Part shown: in pieces, positions 43,121-51,910 of the stretch
How the letters are laid out: each line of letters starts with the position of its first letter
Numbering within the stretch: position 1 is the first letter of the stretch
DNA from: Chryseobacterium mulctrae
GTDB taxonomy: Bacteria; Bacteroidota; Bacteroidia; Flavobacteriales; Weeksellaceae
Length of the DNA: 64,000 bases
Assembly: GCF_006175945.1 (NCBI RefSeq)
Contig: NZ_VAJL01000001.1
Location: 3,977,001 to 4,041,000 of the forward strand
Direction: 5' to 3'
Notes under the pieces: model-generated
Told to the model about the DNA's origin: nothing
Databases searched by the model: none
Seen by the model: only the letters and a program-made list of their open reading frames with translations
Made by a program: the position numbers and the translations under genes

Positions 43121-44173
43121 ATGGAAGATAATCTAACCTGGTTTGATAAGAATTTAGTTCCGAGAACGAAGGCTTATAAAAATTTTGCGAAGGAAATGGA
43201 AAACACTTCACCTGAACAGTTTTTTCGGGACGGAGAGAGGATATTTACTGATAAAGAGAAAAATTTTATGGCAATTCATCAATCTAAAGGAAAAGAATTT
43301 ATTCAAGGTTCAAATTTTACATTGAAAACATTTTTCAATTCAAATCAGGATTTCCCTATTAAGGATAAATTTAATATTCCCGCTGAATTAGTCAGATTTA
43401 TTGAAAAGCAGCAACTAGCCAATAAACAGTTGATTATGCAAAATAACAGGGAGTCTACTGAAATTACTATAAGTAACGAGTCCATAAAGCAGAAATTTCT
43501 CTCTGATCTCTGGGCTCAGGAATTGGAGAAAAAAACTGATTTAAGTTCCGGATTGACCTATACACAAATTGATGAAAAGCAAGCTTATCATTATCGAAAT
43601 TATGAAGTTGAAGCTACAAAGTTATCATCAGAAGGAAGCCATCAAATTGAAATGACTGATCTGGAAGAAAATGCAGACTTTTTTTCAGATGAAGGCTGTG
43701 AAGAAAATTTAATCCCTGCATCTGACCTTCCGGATGGCTGGTTATGGCGCGACTACGATGATGGGAGCGGATCTCTGAAAAGCCCCGGTGGTTATAGTTA
43801 CTACAGCTATGATCTGCAAACGCAGGAATATAGATTACCGTATGGCAGCAAAGAATGGACAGGTATGACAGATTTTTATAATGAACCAAAAACTTTGCAC
43901 GACTTTAAAATATATGCGGAAGGAGACATAAAGGAAAAAGCAGTCAAAAATAATCTTTCTCCGAAGCTTTCTGTAGAAGAAAAAAACGATCTGCTCAATC
44001 ACAAAAGTTTTAATAAAGAAAACAAATTCTTGCTGGAGAACTTACAGATTACATCAAACCAGAGAAAAGCTTTTTCAGAAAAAATAGAATTTGGAACAAC
44101 AGATGGAGATTATTCGCTTATAAAGGAACAAATGGACAAAATCCCAAATGTTATTGATGGTCATACGTTGTGA
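43121..44173 (+). CDS. ICE protein of unknown function, possibly cut short by an in-frame TGA
   Basis: The frame encodes 350 residues with a Trp/Tyr-rich middle (SDLPDGWLWRDYDDGSGS, then SPGGYSYYSYDLQTQEYRLP) and ends at TGA (44171-44173) after NVIDGHTL. The same frame stays open for 58 further codons (KNDKYELAFGLLEKQLYGEF and onward) and runs without a stop into the next gene at 44351. The sequence after the TGA reads like normal protein, so the stop may be a recent mutation. No family recognised. Confidence 0.6.
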   Translation: MEDNLTWFDKNLVPRTKAYKNFAKEMENTSPEQFFRDGERIFTDKEKNFMAIHQSKGKEFIQGSNFTLKTFFNSNQDFPIKDKFNIPAELVRFIEKQQLANKQLIMQNNRESTEITISNESIKQKFLSDLWAQELEKKTDLSSGLTYTQIDEKQAYHYRNYEVEATKLSSEGSHQIEMTDLEENADFFSDEGCEENLIPASDLPDGWLWRDYDDGSGSLKSPGGYSYYSYDLQTQEYRLPYGSKEWTGMTDFYNEPKTLHDFKIYAEGDIKEKAVKNNLSPKLSVEEKNDLLNHKSFNKENKFLLENLQITSNQRKAFSEKIEFGTTDGDYSLIKEQMDKIPNVIDGHTL

Positions 44174-44350
44174 AAAAATGACAAATACGAATTGGCTTTC
44201 GGCCTATTGGAAAAACAGCTATATGGGGAATTCTACGAATTATTGGATAGCGGTAAAATTCTAAAAAATTATCTGGATGAAGATAGTTTGCCAAAAACTC
44301 GAATATTAAAAATCAACGAAATAAAATTTAACAATCAAAACCCAAACATT

Positions 44351-45103
44351 ATGGAAACACAAAAAGAATTCGATCAGGTACAATACCTAAAAGACCAAAT
44401 GAAATACCTCGGTTTCGGAGAGGGTGAAAAGCTTCACAAAGATTTGGAAAAAGGAATTAAATCTACCAAACAAGAGTTTGAAATTAAAACCACTTCAGAC
44501 AAAACTTTGCCCGAAAACAAAGTAGATTTTACCTTAAAATTCAACAAAACGGAAAGTGGTGGTGTTTTTCTCAATTCTTATAATGCAACGCTTAAAAATA
44601 AAAAAGATGAAAGCATGTCGCATGAATTTTATGTAAACAAGGAAAATACATTTACTGCAAAAGAAGCGGTCAATCTTTTGGAAGGTCGCACTGTGAAAAT
44701 AGAGTTCACCAATCCAAAAACAGAGCAATTAGAACCTGCCTTTGTGAAGCTCAATTTTGACGAACCGAAAACTGAAAAAGGAAATTATAATTTCCAGAAT
44801 TTTTACAAAAATTATGGTGTTGATACGGCTCAGATCGTAGAAAAATCCAAACTGATATTCGATAAGCCAGAATGGAAGGAAAGTACCATAAAATCTTTGG
44901 AAAAAGGAAATATCGTCAAGGTAAAATTTGAATTGGACGATAAAGTGGTAGAAGGCAAAGCGGTACTGAATCCGCAATACAAAAATCTGAATCTGTATGA
45001 TTCCGATATGAACAGAATCAATACCAACAAGCCTTTAGAAGGTTTGGAACAAGACAACAAGCACGAAAAAAATAACGTGAAAGAACAAAGTATTAAACGA
45101 TAG
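44351..45103 (+). CDS. ICE protein of unknown function (250 aa)
   Basis: I start it at the ATG at 44351 (METQKEFDQVQYLKDQMKYL), which follows an A/C-rich leader typical of starts here; a TTG at 44192 only extends into the preceding remnant. The product is soluble and very Lys/Glu/Asn-rich. It has two similar beta-rich halves, DFTLKFNKTESGGVFLNSYN and VKFELDDKVVEGKAVLNPQY. I recall similar proteins in Flavobacteriia conjugative elements but no assigned function. A weak terminator-like hairpin follows. Confidence 0.6.
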   Translation: METQKEFDQVQYLKDQMKYLGFGEGEKLHKDLEKGIKSTKQEFEIKTTSDKTLPENKVDFTLKFNKTESGGVFLNSYNATLKNKKDESMSHEFYVNKENTFTAKEAVNLLEGRTVKIEFTNPKTEQLEPAFVKLNFDEPKTEKGNYNFQNFYKNYGVDTAQIVEKSKLIFDKPEWKESTIKSLEKGNIVKVKFELDDKVVEGKAVLNPQYKNLNLYDSDMNRINTNKPLEGLEQDNKHEKNNVKEQSIKR

Positions 45104-45133
45104 ATAAGACGTACAACCAATCATTTATTTCCT

Positions 45134-45170
45134 AGCGGTAAGTCAAATTAATTAGGCTGCCGCTTTTTTA
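45134..45170 (+). terminator. Terminator-like hairpin between ICE genes
   Basis: AGCGG (45134-45138) pairs with CCGCT (45160-45164), which is followed by TTTTTT. The stem is short and the loop large, so efficiency is uncertain. Confidence 0.35.
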
Positions 45171-45182
45171 AACCCTATTTCT

Positions 45183-45863
45183 ATGAAAAAGCTTTTAGTA
45201 TTACCCATCCTGTTTTTTCTTTTTGTGATCAATTCTTGTCACAAAAAAATTAAATCGGACAAAGGCGGAATTGATGTTGTTTCGAATGTCTATTTCGATG
45301 CTTCCAAAAACCTGGACAAAATCCAGAGTTTTCATTTGTCAAGCCTTAATTATTCCGGAGACTCTATTATAGAAAGGATTCCGGATGTTGATGCTCCCGA
45401 AATAACCCAACAAATTTATTTCATTAAAGATTCATTGTGCTATACCATTGAAAATGAAAATCCCGGCAAAATTATCCTGTCAGACATCATAAAGAAACAA
45501 AAGCCCCTTACGGTTGAAAAGAAAAAAGGAGGGACATTGTTTTCTCAGGAAAAAATCCCCAATTACAGAAACAGAAAAAATCTGAGTGATACGGTTTTAT
45601 TTAAGAAAAAATACAAACGATTTGAGATCAACTCACCTTGGATGTACACCCGGTTTTATATTTATCCAACGGATACGATTTTACCGTACTCTATTTACAA
45701 ACATGCGGAAAAAGACTACAACGGAAGGCTTGAAAGGATTGATTCTTACAATAAAAAGACGGACATATTTGTAACACTCCAATTAATATCGAGAAAGAGT
45801 TGGGACAACCAAGCCAAAGAAATTTTTGAATTTAACCACTTCATAAAAAACAGAAAAAGGTGA
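45183..45863 (+). CDS. Lipoprotein of the ICE (226 aa)
   Basis: MKKLLVLPILFFLFVINSCH gives a signal peptide with lipobox INSC, Cys at residue 19. The mature protein is basic with beta-type segments; there is no known domain that I can name. Its TGA overlaps the GTG start of the following methylase-helicase gene (GTGA), so they are probably coupled. A surface exclusion or envelope-protection role is conceivable but unsupported by motifs. Confidence 0.65.
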   Translation: MKKLLVLPILFFLFVINSCHKKIKSDKGGIDVVSNVYFDASKNLDKIQSFHLSSLNYSGDSIIERIPDVDAPEITQQIYFIKDSLCYTIENENPGKIILSDIIKKQKPLTVEKKKGGTLFSQEKIPNYRNRKNLSDTVLFKKKYKRFEINSPWMYTRFYIYPTDTILPYSIYKHAEKDYNGRLERIDSYNKKTDIFVTLQLISRKSWDNQAKEIFEFNHFIKNRKR

Positions 45864-48800
45864 AAGATGAAGATTTTTTTAATGAGATAAATGATGACAT
45901 TTCTGTAGTTGAAGGAAATAAAAAGGAACTTATTGTTTTCACAAACAGTAAGGATATGCTTTCATTCTTGGAGCTTCTTCAATTGAACAAGAAAGTCAAT
46001 AATAGAACACTGATAACCCTTAATTCAGGTTCAAATAGCAAAAAGTTCCTCAATAGATACCAGAATTATGATGGCAAAATGTTTCTATGTCTGAGCGGGG
46101 ACAGAACAGGAAATGCAATAACTAGGAAAATTCTTACAGAATTTAATGGCAAAAATATCAAAGACGTTCGTCCGTTGTATGAAATTTCTGAAAATGGGAA
46201 TCAAGACCTGACCGAATATTTAGAGAGTAAACTTAATCTTCAAGATAAAAATACTAATTTAGTTGAACCAAAAATTTCTGAAAATGAAAGCAATGCAATT
46301 GAATCCGGAAGAATATCCGATTCTCAGCAAGTGGGAAACGGAACACCTGAACACAACACTGGAGAACTTAGCCCTAAAATCCAATCCGAGCAAAACGGAA
46401 GTTACGGAAGCGGACAAGCAGTGGGCAGCAACAATGCTGGAAATGGACTTGCAGGCACAGAGCGGAGCAATTTGGGAAACCGGGACAGAGGAAGAGGATC
46501 CTATGACGACTCACAACAGAATAATGTTGGAGAGACTCAAGGACGTTCCGTGGGCGGAATCGTACCCGGGAGAACTGTATCCGATAGAAGAAGAACCGAT
46601 GGAGGACTTTCCGAGGTAAGTGAGAATTCAACAAATAATGTAGAGTTAGATGCTCTTATTTCAAAATATAAAGGGCAAAAACTGAATAATGAACAAGTTG
46701 CAGAAGTGGTTTCCGCAGCTTGTTTTATTTCTGACGACCACAAAATCTTTTTAAAGGAAAATCTTAACATCACTGATGATTTAAAAGAAATCTGCAACCA
46801 ATTCCAAAGTGGAGGAACCGCAAAAGAAGGACGAGGGATTTTAGATGAATATTATACGCAGGATAAAATTGTAGATTCGGTTCGTAATTTAATAAAAGAC
46901 CATTTCAAAACTCAAAAAGAAATTTCGGTTTTAGAACCCAGTGTCGGAACAGGAAATTTCATTTATGCTACTCACGAATTATCTGTAAATTCTAAAATTA
47001 CAGGATTTGAAATCAACGACATCACCGCAAAAATTGCAAAGATTCTGCATCCCGACGCTGACATCAATCTTCGTTCGTTTGAAACTGAATTTATTGATGA
47101 CAGAGGTAATAAAAAAGACTCAAAAGATTTTTCAGAAAGATATGATTTGGTCATTGGTAATCCTCCCTATGGTGAACATCGGGGACTTTACAAAGGATTG
47201 GGAGAAGAACACAAAATTCCTAAATACGAAGATTACTTCGTTAAGCGGTCTTTGGATTCTTTAAAATCAGACGGCGTTTTAGCGATGGTACTGCCATCAT
47301 CTTGGCTGAGCAGGCAAAAAAAATTGCAAAACGCCAATATTTTGGAAGGTTTTCGTTTGCCCAACGGAGCTTTTGCAGGAACACAGATCGGAACCGATAT
47401 TATCATTCTAAGAAAAAATAATAAAAATATTTCAAAGGATATTTCCAATTATTTTGAAAATAATCCAACAAGAATTTTGGGAGAAACCCAAGAGAAAACT
47501 AACCGTTTTGGTCGATTAGAAAAATATATTCACGGTAATTTAGATGAAGCTTTATTTAAGATTGAACATTTTAAAAACAGGAAAGAAACCCAGCGGATCG
47601 GAAATCTGTTTGAAGATTTGTTTTTAGAGGAAGAAGCTAAAGTTGAAAATAAAGTTCCTGAATCTAAAAAAGGGATTGCAGAAATTGAAGATCCTGCGAG
47701 GATTGAAAACAAAAACAAAAATAAAAATGAACTCAATTTAACAGAAGCTCAAGAAAAAATTGACCAAGTACTTTCCAAACTCAATGACATTAAGTTTAAA
47801 TCTCCCACAATTTCGACCGAAATTAGCAAGTATGAAAAACTGCGCGAAGATCTAATCACAAAGCCGACATCGTTTTCTGATGAAAAATTAAAAGAATTGA
47901 TTGAAAAAAGTGATAGGATAATTTCTATTCACAATACGAGAGCCGAGAAGGAATATCAAGTTCAAACAAAACCGCAACTAAAGAAAGGTGTTTTAAAATA
48001 TCAATTCTCGAAACAGGATCAAATTGTCAATACTTCCTTGCAAAATAGTTCTGATATTACCAAAGAAAAAATTGAAGCATTCAGGGATACGTCTTATGAC
48101 GGCACATTAAATAATCGTGGAAATCATTATCAATTTGCTAACTTCATTGATGGAAACTGGGTTCACGATTTTTATTACACTGAAGGAAATATTTATGCGA
48201 AACTGGAACAATTGGAGCGGGATTTTTGCCGAAGTTCGGCTTCCAATTTTTTAATTAATGATAAAATTGGCGCCGGCACTGCCGGTCAATACGAAAAACA
48301 AAAGGCATTATTAGAAAATGTTCTACCAAAAGCGAAATCTTTAGATGAAATTTATATCAGTCCGAACCACGAGTTCGTACACAAATTTGAGTTAGGACAA
48401 ATAAAAAAAGACCAATATAATCATATTACAAAACGTACCGAATCAGTCATTGTAGATTACAATCTTGCGGAAAAATTCAAAGATTTTGTCGGCACTTTGT
48501 CAAGTGAAGCCTTTGTAGGTTCTTCAGCTTGGGAAGTACGAAGTTTTGTAGATAACGAAACAGTTACAGGAAGCGATAAAGAAAGAAATGCGTTGGTCAG
48601 AGAAAGACGAAAAGCTGCTGCGAATGATTTGTTTTACAAGTTTATTCGGGAAGAACTTTCCGCTGATATTAGAAATCGCTTTGTAAAAGAATTCAACAGA
48701 AATTACAATAACATCCACGTTCCGGATTATTCTAAATTCCCATTATTTTCCAAAATTTATCTGCATTTCAAAGGTCAAGAATTGCGTTTGACCGAAGTTC

Positions 48801-51091
48801 AAAAAGCAGGAATCGGAAGACAAACCACAAAGGGAGTAGGGCTACTAGCACATGAGGTTGGTTTTGGAAAAACACTTTCAGGAATTCTTGCTATGCATGA
48901 GGCAATGGAGCGAGGAAATTGTACAAGACCTTTGATTGTGGTTCCTAATGACAGTATTTTAAAACAATGGGTGGAAACGATATTTGAAACGATTCCCAAT
49001 GCTAAAGTCAATGTTTTAGGGAATCTGGGGAAAGATTATGACCTTTCAAAATTTGATAATAAAGACGGAGAAATTACCATTGTTACTTATGAGGGTTTCA
49101 ATAATATTGGATTTTCATCAGAAATAACCCAAGAACTTTCGTCAAAATTCAGTTACATCTCTGCAAGCGAAATGAAAGGCGTTACCAATACGGAAAGAGA
49201 ACTCCAAATTGAACTTCAGAAAGAAGAGGAGATCGAGGGAAAAATGAAGCGTGGTAAAATCTATGACTGGGAAGATTTTGGATTCGACCATTTGACTTAC
49301 GACGAAGTTCACAATGCCAATCATATTGTAGGAAAGGTAAAAATTGAAGACCGAAGATTTACTTCCGATTTCAGAAGTCAAAACCAACAGACTTCCAAAT
49401 TGGGAATTAATACATGGATGGCAGCTCAGCACATTCAAGATAAAAATGATGGCAGAAATGTAACACTACTTTCCGCAACACCCTTTACCAACAAGCCTTT
49501 GGAATATTATTCCATTCTTTCATTGATAGCAAATAAAAGATTAGAAGAATCGGGATATTTCAACGTCAATACATTCTTCGAGACCTTTATGGAAGCGGAT
49601 AATGATATGGAAATTGACGCAAAAGGTGATGTGAAGTTTAAAGCCAATGTTCGGAGATTTAAAAACAATTCGCTGTTTCAGCAATTACTTTCGGAATTCA
49701 TTGATATAAAAGGAGAGGAGGATAACCCTGGATTGATCCGTCCGAATAAAATTAACAAAGAGTATAAAATTGAGCAGAATGATCTGACAAGAGAACAATA
49801 TGACTTGCTCAATGAAAATTTCAGTGAGACTGAAAAGGGAGCAATTCTAACGCATATTCTCAATGCCCGCTTAATTGCAATTTCGCCATATCTATCACCA
49901 TATTATGATGGTGAAGAACCTTCTGTAAAAGAATTTATAGAAAATTCTCCGAAGCTGAAACAGACGATGGATTTAATTTATCAGAACAAAAAAGATCTTC
50001 CCGAATCCGGACAAATCATTTATTCTGAATTAGCTGTTGCTCAATTTCCAAAACTGAAAGAATATCTCATTACAGAAATTGGTTACAAACCCGAAGAAAT
50101 CGGAATTATTACCGGAGCTACCAGTAAAAATCAAAGAATTGCTGTTCAAAATGATTTTAATGAAGGAAAAATAAAAGTGGTTATTGGTAGTGAAGCCATT
50201 CAGGAAGGAATGAACCTTCAGGAGAATACAACGGATGTATATATGCTTACTTTACCCTACAATTTCACGTCTTTGCGACAGGTCGAAGGACGAGCGTGGA
50301 GGCAAGGAAATAAAAACGAAAATGTGAGAATCAATTTTATGTTGACCAATGACAGTATTGATGTTTTTATGCTTCAAAAACTGCAATCCAAACAGGCAAG
50401 ATATTTAGAAGCGATGAAAAAAGGAGCCGATGTTTTGGATATTTCGGATATCAGTACACAAGAGCTTAAAACGTCTATCATTACAAATCCCGAAACCAGA
50501 GCCAATATTGAAATCGAATTGATGAAAAAAATGATTGAAAGTGAGAAAAATAAACATTTGGCCGATAGTGCTTTTGTTTTGAGAAAGTATGAAGACTTCT
50601 TGAAAGTGAAGGAACTGGTGAACAAAGCTGAGCATTCATATAATAGAATTGAAGGCTATTCAAAAAGTGGCGATGGAAATTCTGAATATTGGGCAACCCA
50701 ATTGCCATCTTATCAAAAAACAATCGATCTGCATAAAACTCAAGTTCAAGAAGTGATTGAAAATCTCGCTGCAAAAGGGGTTAATGTTGCCGAAATTGCG
50801 AAGCAAACTAAAGCTACTGAAGAGAAGATTTCTGAAATGGATAAAAAGTTGGAAGAACTACCCGAAACGAAAGAGAATCTAATAGCAAAATATAAAATTG
50901 AAAAACAGAATAATTCCAACAACTCAAAGACTGACTTCAAATCAGAACGAGCAGCCGAAAACAAAATGATTTTCAAATTAGATCATGAAGCTTCAATTAT
51001 ATCTTCTAAACCTGAGAATTTATTAAATTATTTAGATATAATGAGAGAAGGCGAAAATTATGAAAATTCATATTTAGGTAAAAGGCGATAA
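45860..51091 (+). CDS. Toprim-N6-adenine methylase-SNF2 helicase fusion (1743 aa)
   Basis: It starts at GTG, overlapping the lipoprotein stop. Residues about 20-105 look like a Toprim-like domain (LCLSGDRTGNAITRKIL). A Gly/Asn/Ser-rich linker follows at about 130-225. The N6-methylase domain has motif I VLEPSVGTGNFIY (about 357) and catalytic IGNPPYGEHRG (about 434). The SNF2-type helicase has Walker A HEVGFGKTLSG (about 1000), DEVH (about 1147), LLSATPFTN (about 1203) and RQVEGRAWRQGN (about 1477), and a coiled-coil end follows. Such giant proteins are common in Bacteroidetes conjugative elements and plasmids. A protective or anti-restriction role is likely but not proven. Confidence 0.9.
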   Translation: MKDEDFFNEINDDISVVEGNKKELIVFTNSKDMLSFLELLQLNKKVNNRTLITLNSGSNSKKFLNRYQNYDGKMFLCLSGDRTGNAITRKILTEFNGKNIKDVRPLYEISENGNQDLTEYLESKLNLQDKNTNLVEPKISENESNAIESGRISDSQQVGNGTPEHNTGELSPKIQSEQNGSYGSGQAVGSNNAGNGLAGTERSNLGNRDRGRGSYDDSQQNNVGETQGRSVGGIVPGRTVSDRRRTDGGLSEVSENSTNNVELDALISKYKGQKLNNEQVAEVVSAACFISDDHKIFLKENLNITDDLKEICNQFQSGGTAKEGRGILDEYYTQDKIVDSVRNLIKDHFKTQKEISVLEPSVGTGNFIYATHELSVNSKITGFEINDITAKIAKILHPDADINLRSFETEFIDDRGNKKDSKDFSERYDLVIGNPPYGEHRGLYKGLGEEHKIPKYEDYFVKRSLDSLKSDGVLAMVLPSSWLSRQKKLQNANILEGFRLPNGAFAGTQIGTDIIILRKNNKNISKDISNYFENNPTRILGETQEKTNRFGRLEKYIHGNLDEALFKIEHFKNRKETQRIGNLFEDLFLEEEAKVENKVPESKKGIAEIEDPARIENKNKNKNELNLTEAQEKIDQVLSKLNDIKFKSPTISTEISKYEKLREDLITKPTSFSDEKLKELIEKSDRIISIHNTRAEKEYQVQTKPQLKKGVLKYQFSKQDQIVNTSLQNSSDITKEKIEAFRDTSYDGTLNNRGNHYQFANFIDGNWVHDFYYTEGNIYAKLEQLERDFCRSSASNFLINDKIGAGTAGQYEKQKALLENVLPKAKSLDEIYISPNHEFVHKFELGQIKKDQYNHITKRTESVIVDYNLAEKFKDFVGTLSSEAFVGSSAWEVRSFVDNETVTGSDKERNALVRERRKAAANDLFYKFIREELSADIRNRFVKEFNRNYNNIHVPDYSKFPLFSKIYLHFKGQELRLTEVQKAGIGRQTTKGVGLLAHEVGFGKTLSGILAMHEAMERGNCTRPLIVVPNDSILKQWVETIFETIPNAKVNVLGNLGKDYDLSKFDNKDGEITIVTYEGFNNIGFSSEITQELSSKFSYISASEMKGVTNTERELQIELQKEEEIEGKMKRGKIYDWEDFGFDHLTYDEVHNANHIVGKVKIEDRRFTSDFRSQNQQTSKLGINTWMAAQHIQDKNDGRNVTLLSATPFTNKPLEYYSILSLIANKRLEESGYFNVNTFFETFMEADNDMEIDAKGDVKFKANVRRFKNNSLFQQLLSEFIDIKGEEDNPGLIRPNKINKEYKIEQNDLTREQYDLLNENFSETEKGAILTHILNARLIAISPYLSPYYDGEEPSVKEFIENSPKLKQTMDLIYQNKKDLPESGQIIYSELAVAQFPKLKEYLITEIGYKPEEIGIITGATSKNQRIAVQNDFNEGKIKVVIGSEAIQEGMNLQENTTDVYMLTLPYNFTSLRQVEGRAWRQGNKNENVRINFMLTNDSIDVFMLQKLQSKQARYLEAMKKGADVLDISDISTQELKTSIITNPETRANIEIELMKKMIESEKNKHLADSAFVLRKYEDFLKVKELVNKAEHSYNRIEGYSKSGDGNSEYWATQLPSYQKTIDLHKTQVQEVIENLAAKGVNVAEIAKQTKATEEKISEMDKKLEELPETKENLIAKYKIEKQNNSNNSKTDFKSERAAENKMIFKLDHEASIISSKPENLLNYLDIMREGENYENSYLGKRR

Positions 51092-51600
51092 AAGTTAACT
51101 AAGTTTTTAGTAATTTTTGAGTTGTCCTGTGATTAGCTAATATAGTTAGGGCTAACCAAAAATGATTACTTGCCGAGCAGATTTTACTTGCAAAGACTTC
51201 TATGATGAGGTTCATTTTGTCCACTACAAAAGATTAGAAAACACGTTGTTTTCTAATCTTTTTGGAATTAAGATGTTATCAGCTTGTAGAACACTTTCTC
51301 CTAGCCTTAGATGCAGCTATCTTAAAAGATTAAAATAAATACCTAGTTACAACACAATTCGTTCACTATTTAATCCAACCAAATACTTTTTAGCCCAAAA
51401 TCAGTGTTTATCTATTTTTAATAATCCAGATTACTCTTGAATAGCCTGCTGCACCAAATCCATATAGTTTTATTCAAAAATATTATAGATTTTTATTGAA
51501 TAATAGCACCGACAATTCTATTTCTTAAACTAATAAATCATCAGTGATAGTAGTAAGTTGAAATTGAGTTTTAAAAGATTTCATGTAGTAAAGATTAACA
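51092..51600. other. Non-coding gap before the recombinase module
   Basis: About 500 bp without a credible gene. It holds the strong hairpin at 51228-51262 that closes the ICE operon, and A/T-rich DNA that should contain the promoter of the 73-aa gene. Confidence 0.55.
51228..51262 (+). terminator. Intrinsic terminator of the ICE operon
   Basis: A perfect 16-bp stem (51228-51243 with 51247-51262) with a 3-nt CGT loop, followed by a T run. It separates the methylase-helicase gene from the recombinase module. Confidence 0.8.
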
Positions 51601-51822
51601 ATGGCTAAAAGGGAAATAATAAAATATCCGATTACTGAAAGCTCAAATAAATTTGAGTTGGAGTCGGTTATGAAATTTCAGGAATTGCCATTAAATGTAG
51701 CTATAAAAATGCTAAAGGATTCAGGCACTATCGTTTCAGATGACGAGGCTGCTGAAATTTTATTATTTTTTCATACACTGGTTAAAATTACTATCAAGGA
51801 GTTTTTATCACCTGAAGATTAA
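51601..51822 (+). CDS. Small hypothetical protein next to the recombinase (73 aa)
   Basis: This 73-aa helical acidic protein begins MAKREIIKYPITESSNKFEL and ends TIKEFLSPED. It lies 88 bp upstream of the recombinase on the same strand. It has no DNA-binding motif that I can identify by eye, but its position fits a recombination directionality factor or regulator, which is inference only. Confidence 0.5.
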   Translation: MAKREIIKYPITESSNKFELESVMKFQELPLNVAIKMLKDSGTIVSDDEAAEILLFFHTLVKITIKEFLSPED

Positions 51823-51910
51823 TTCGTACTTTAGTGATTACAAAGTATTTAAATCTTACATTATTCTATTCTTGTAAAGATTCTCTTATTCCACTTTTAA
51901 ATAAAAAATT

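Noticed and set aside
44192..44350. TTG start at 44192 for the 250-aa ICE gene
   Set aside because: The ATG at 44351 has a typical leader; the upstream codons read as the remnant of the preceding gene after the in-frame TGA.
46263..46619. 118-codon frame inside the methylase-helicase linker
   Set aside because: It overlaps the low-complexity Gly/Asn/Ser linker of the 1743-aa frame in another phase and has no start context or homology that I can recognise.
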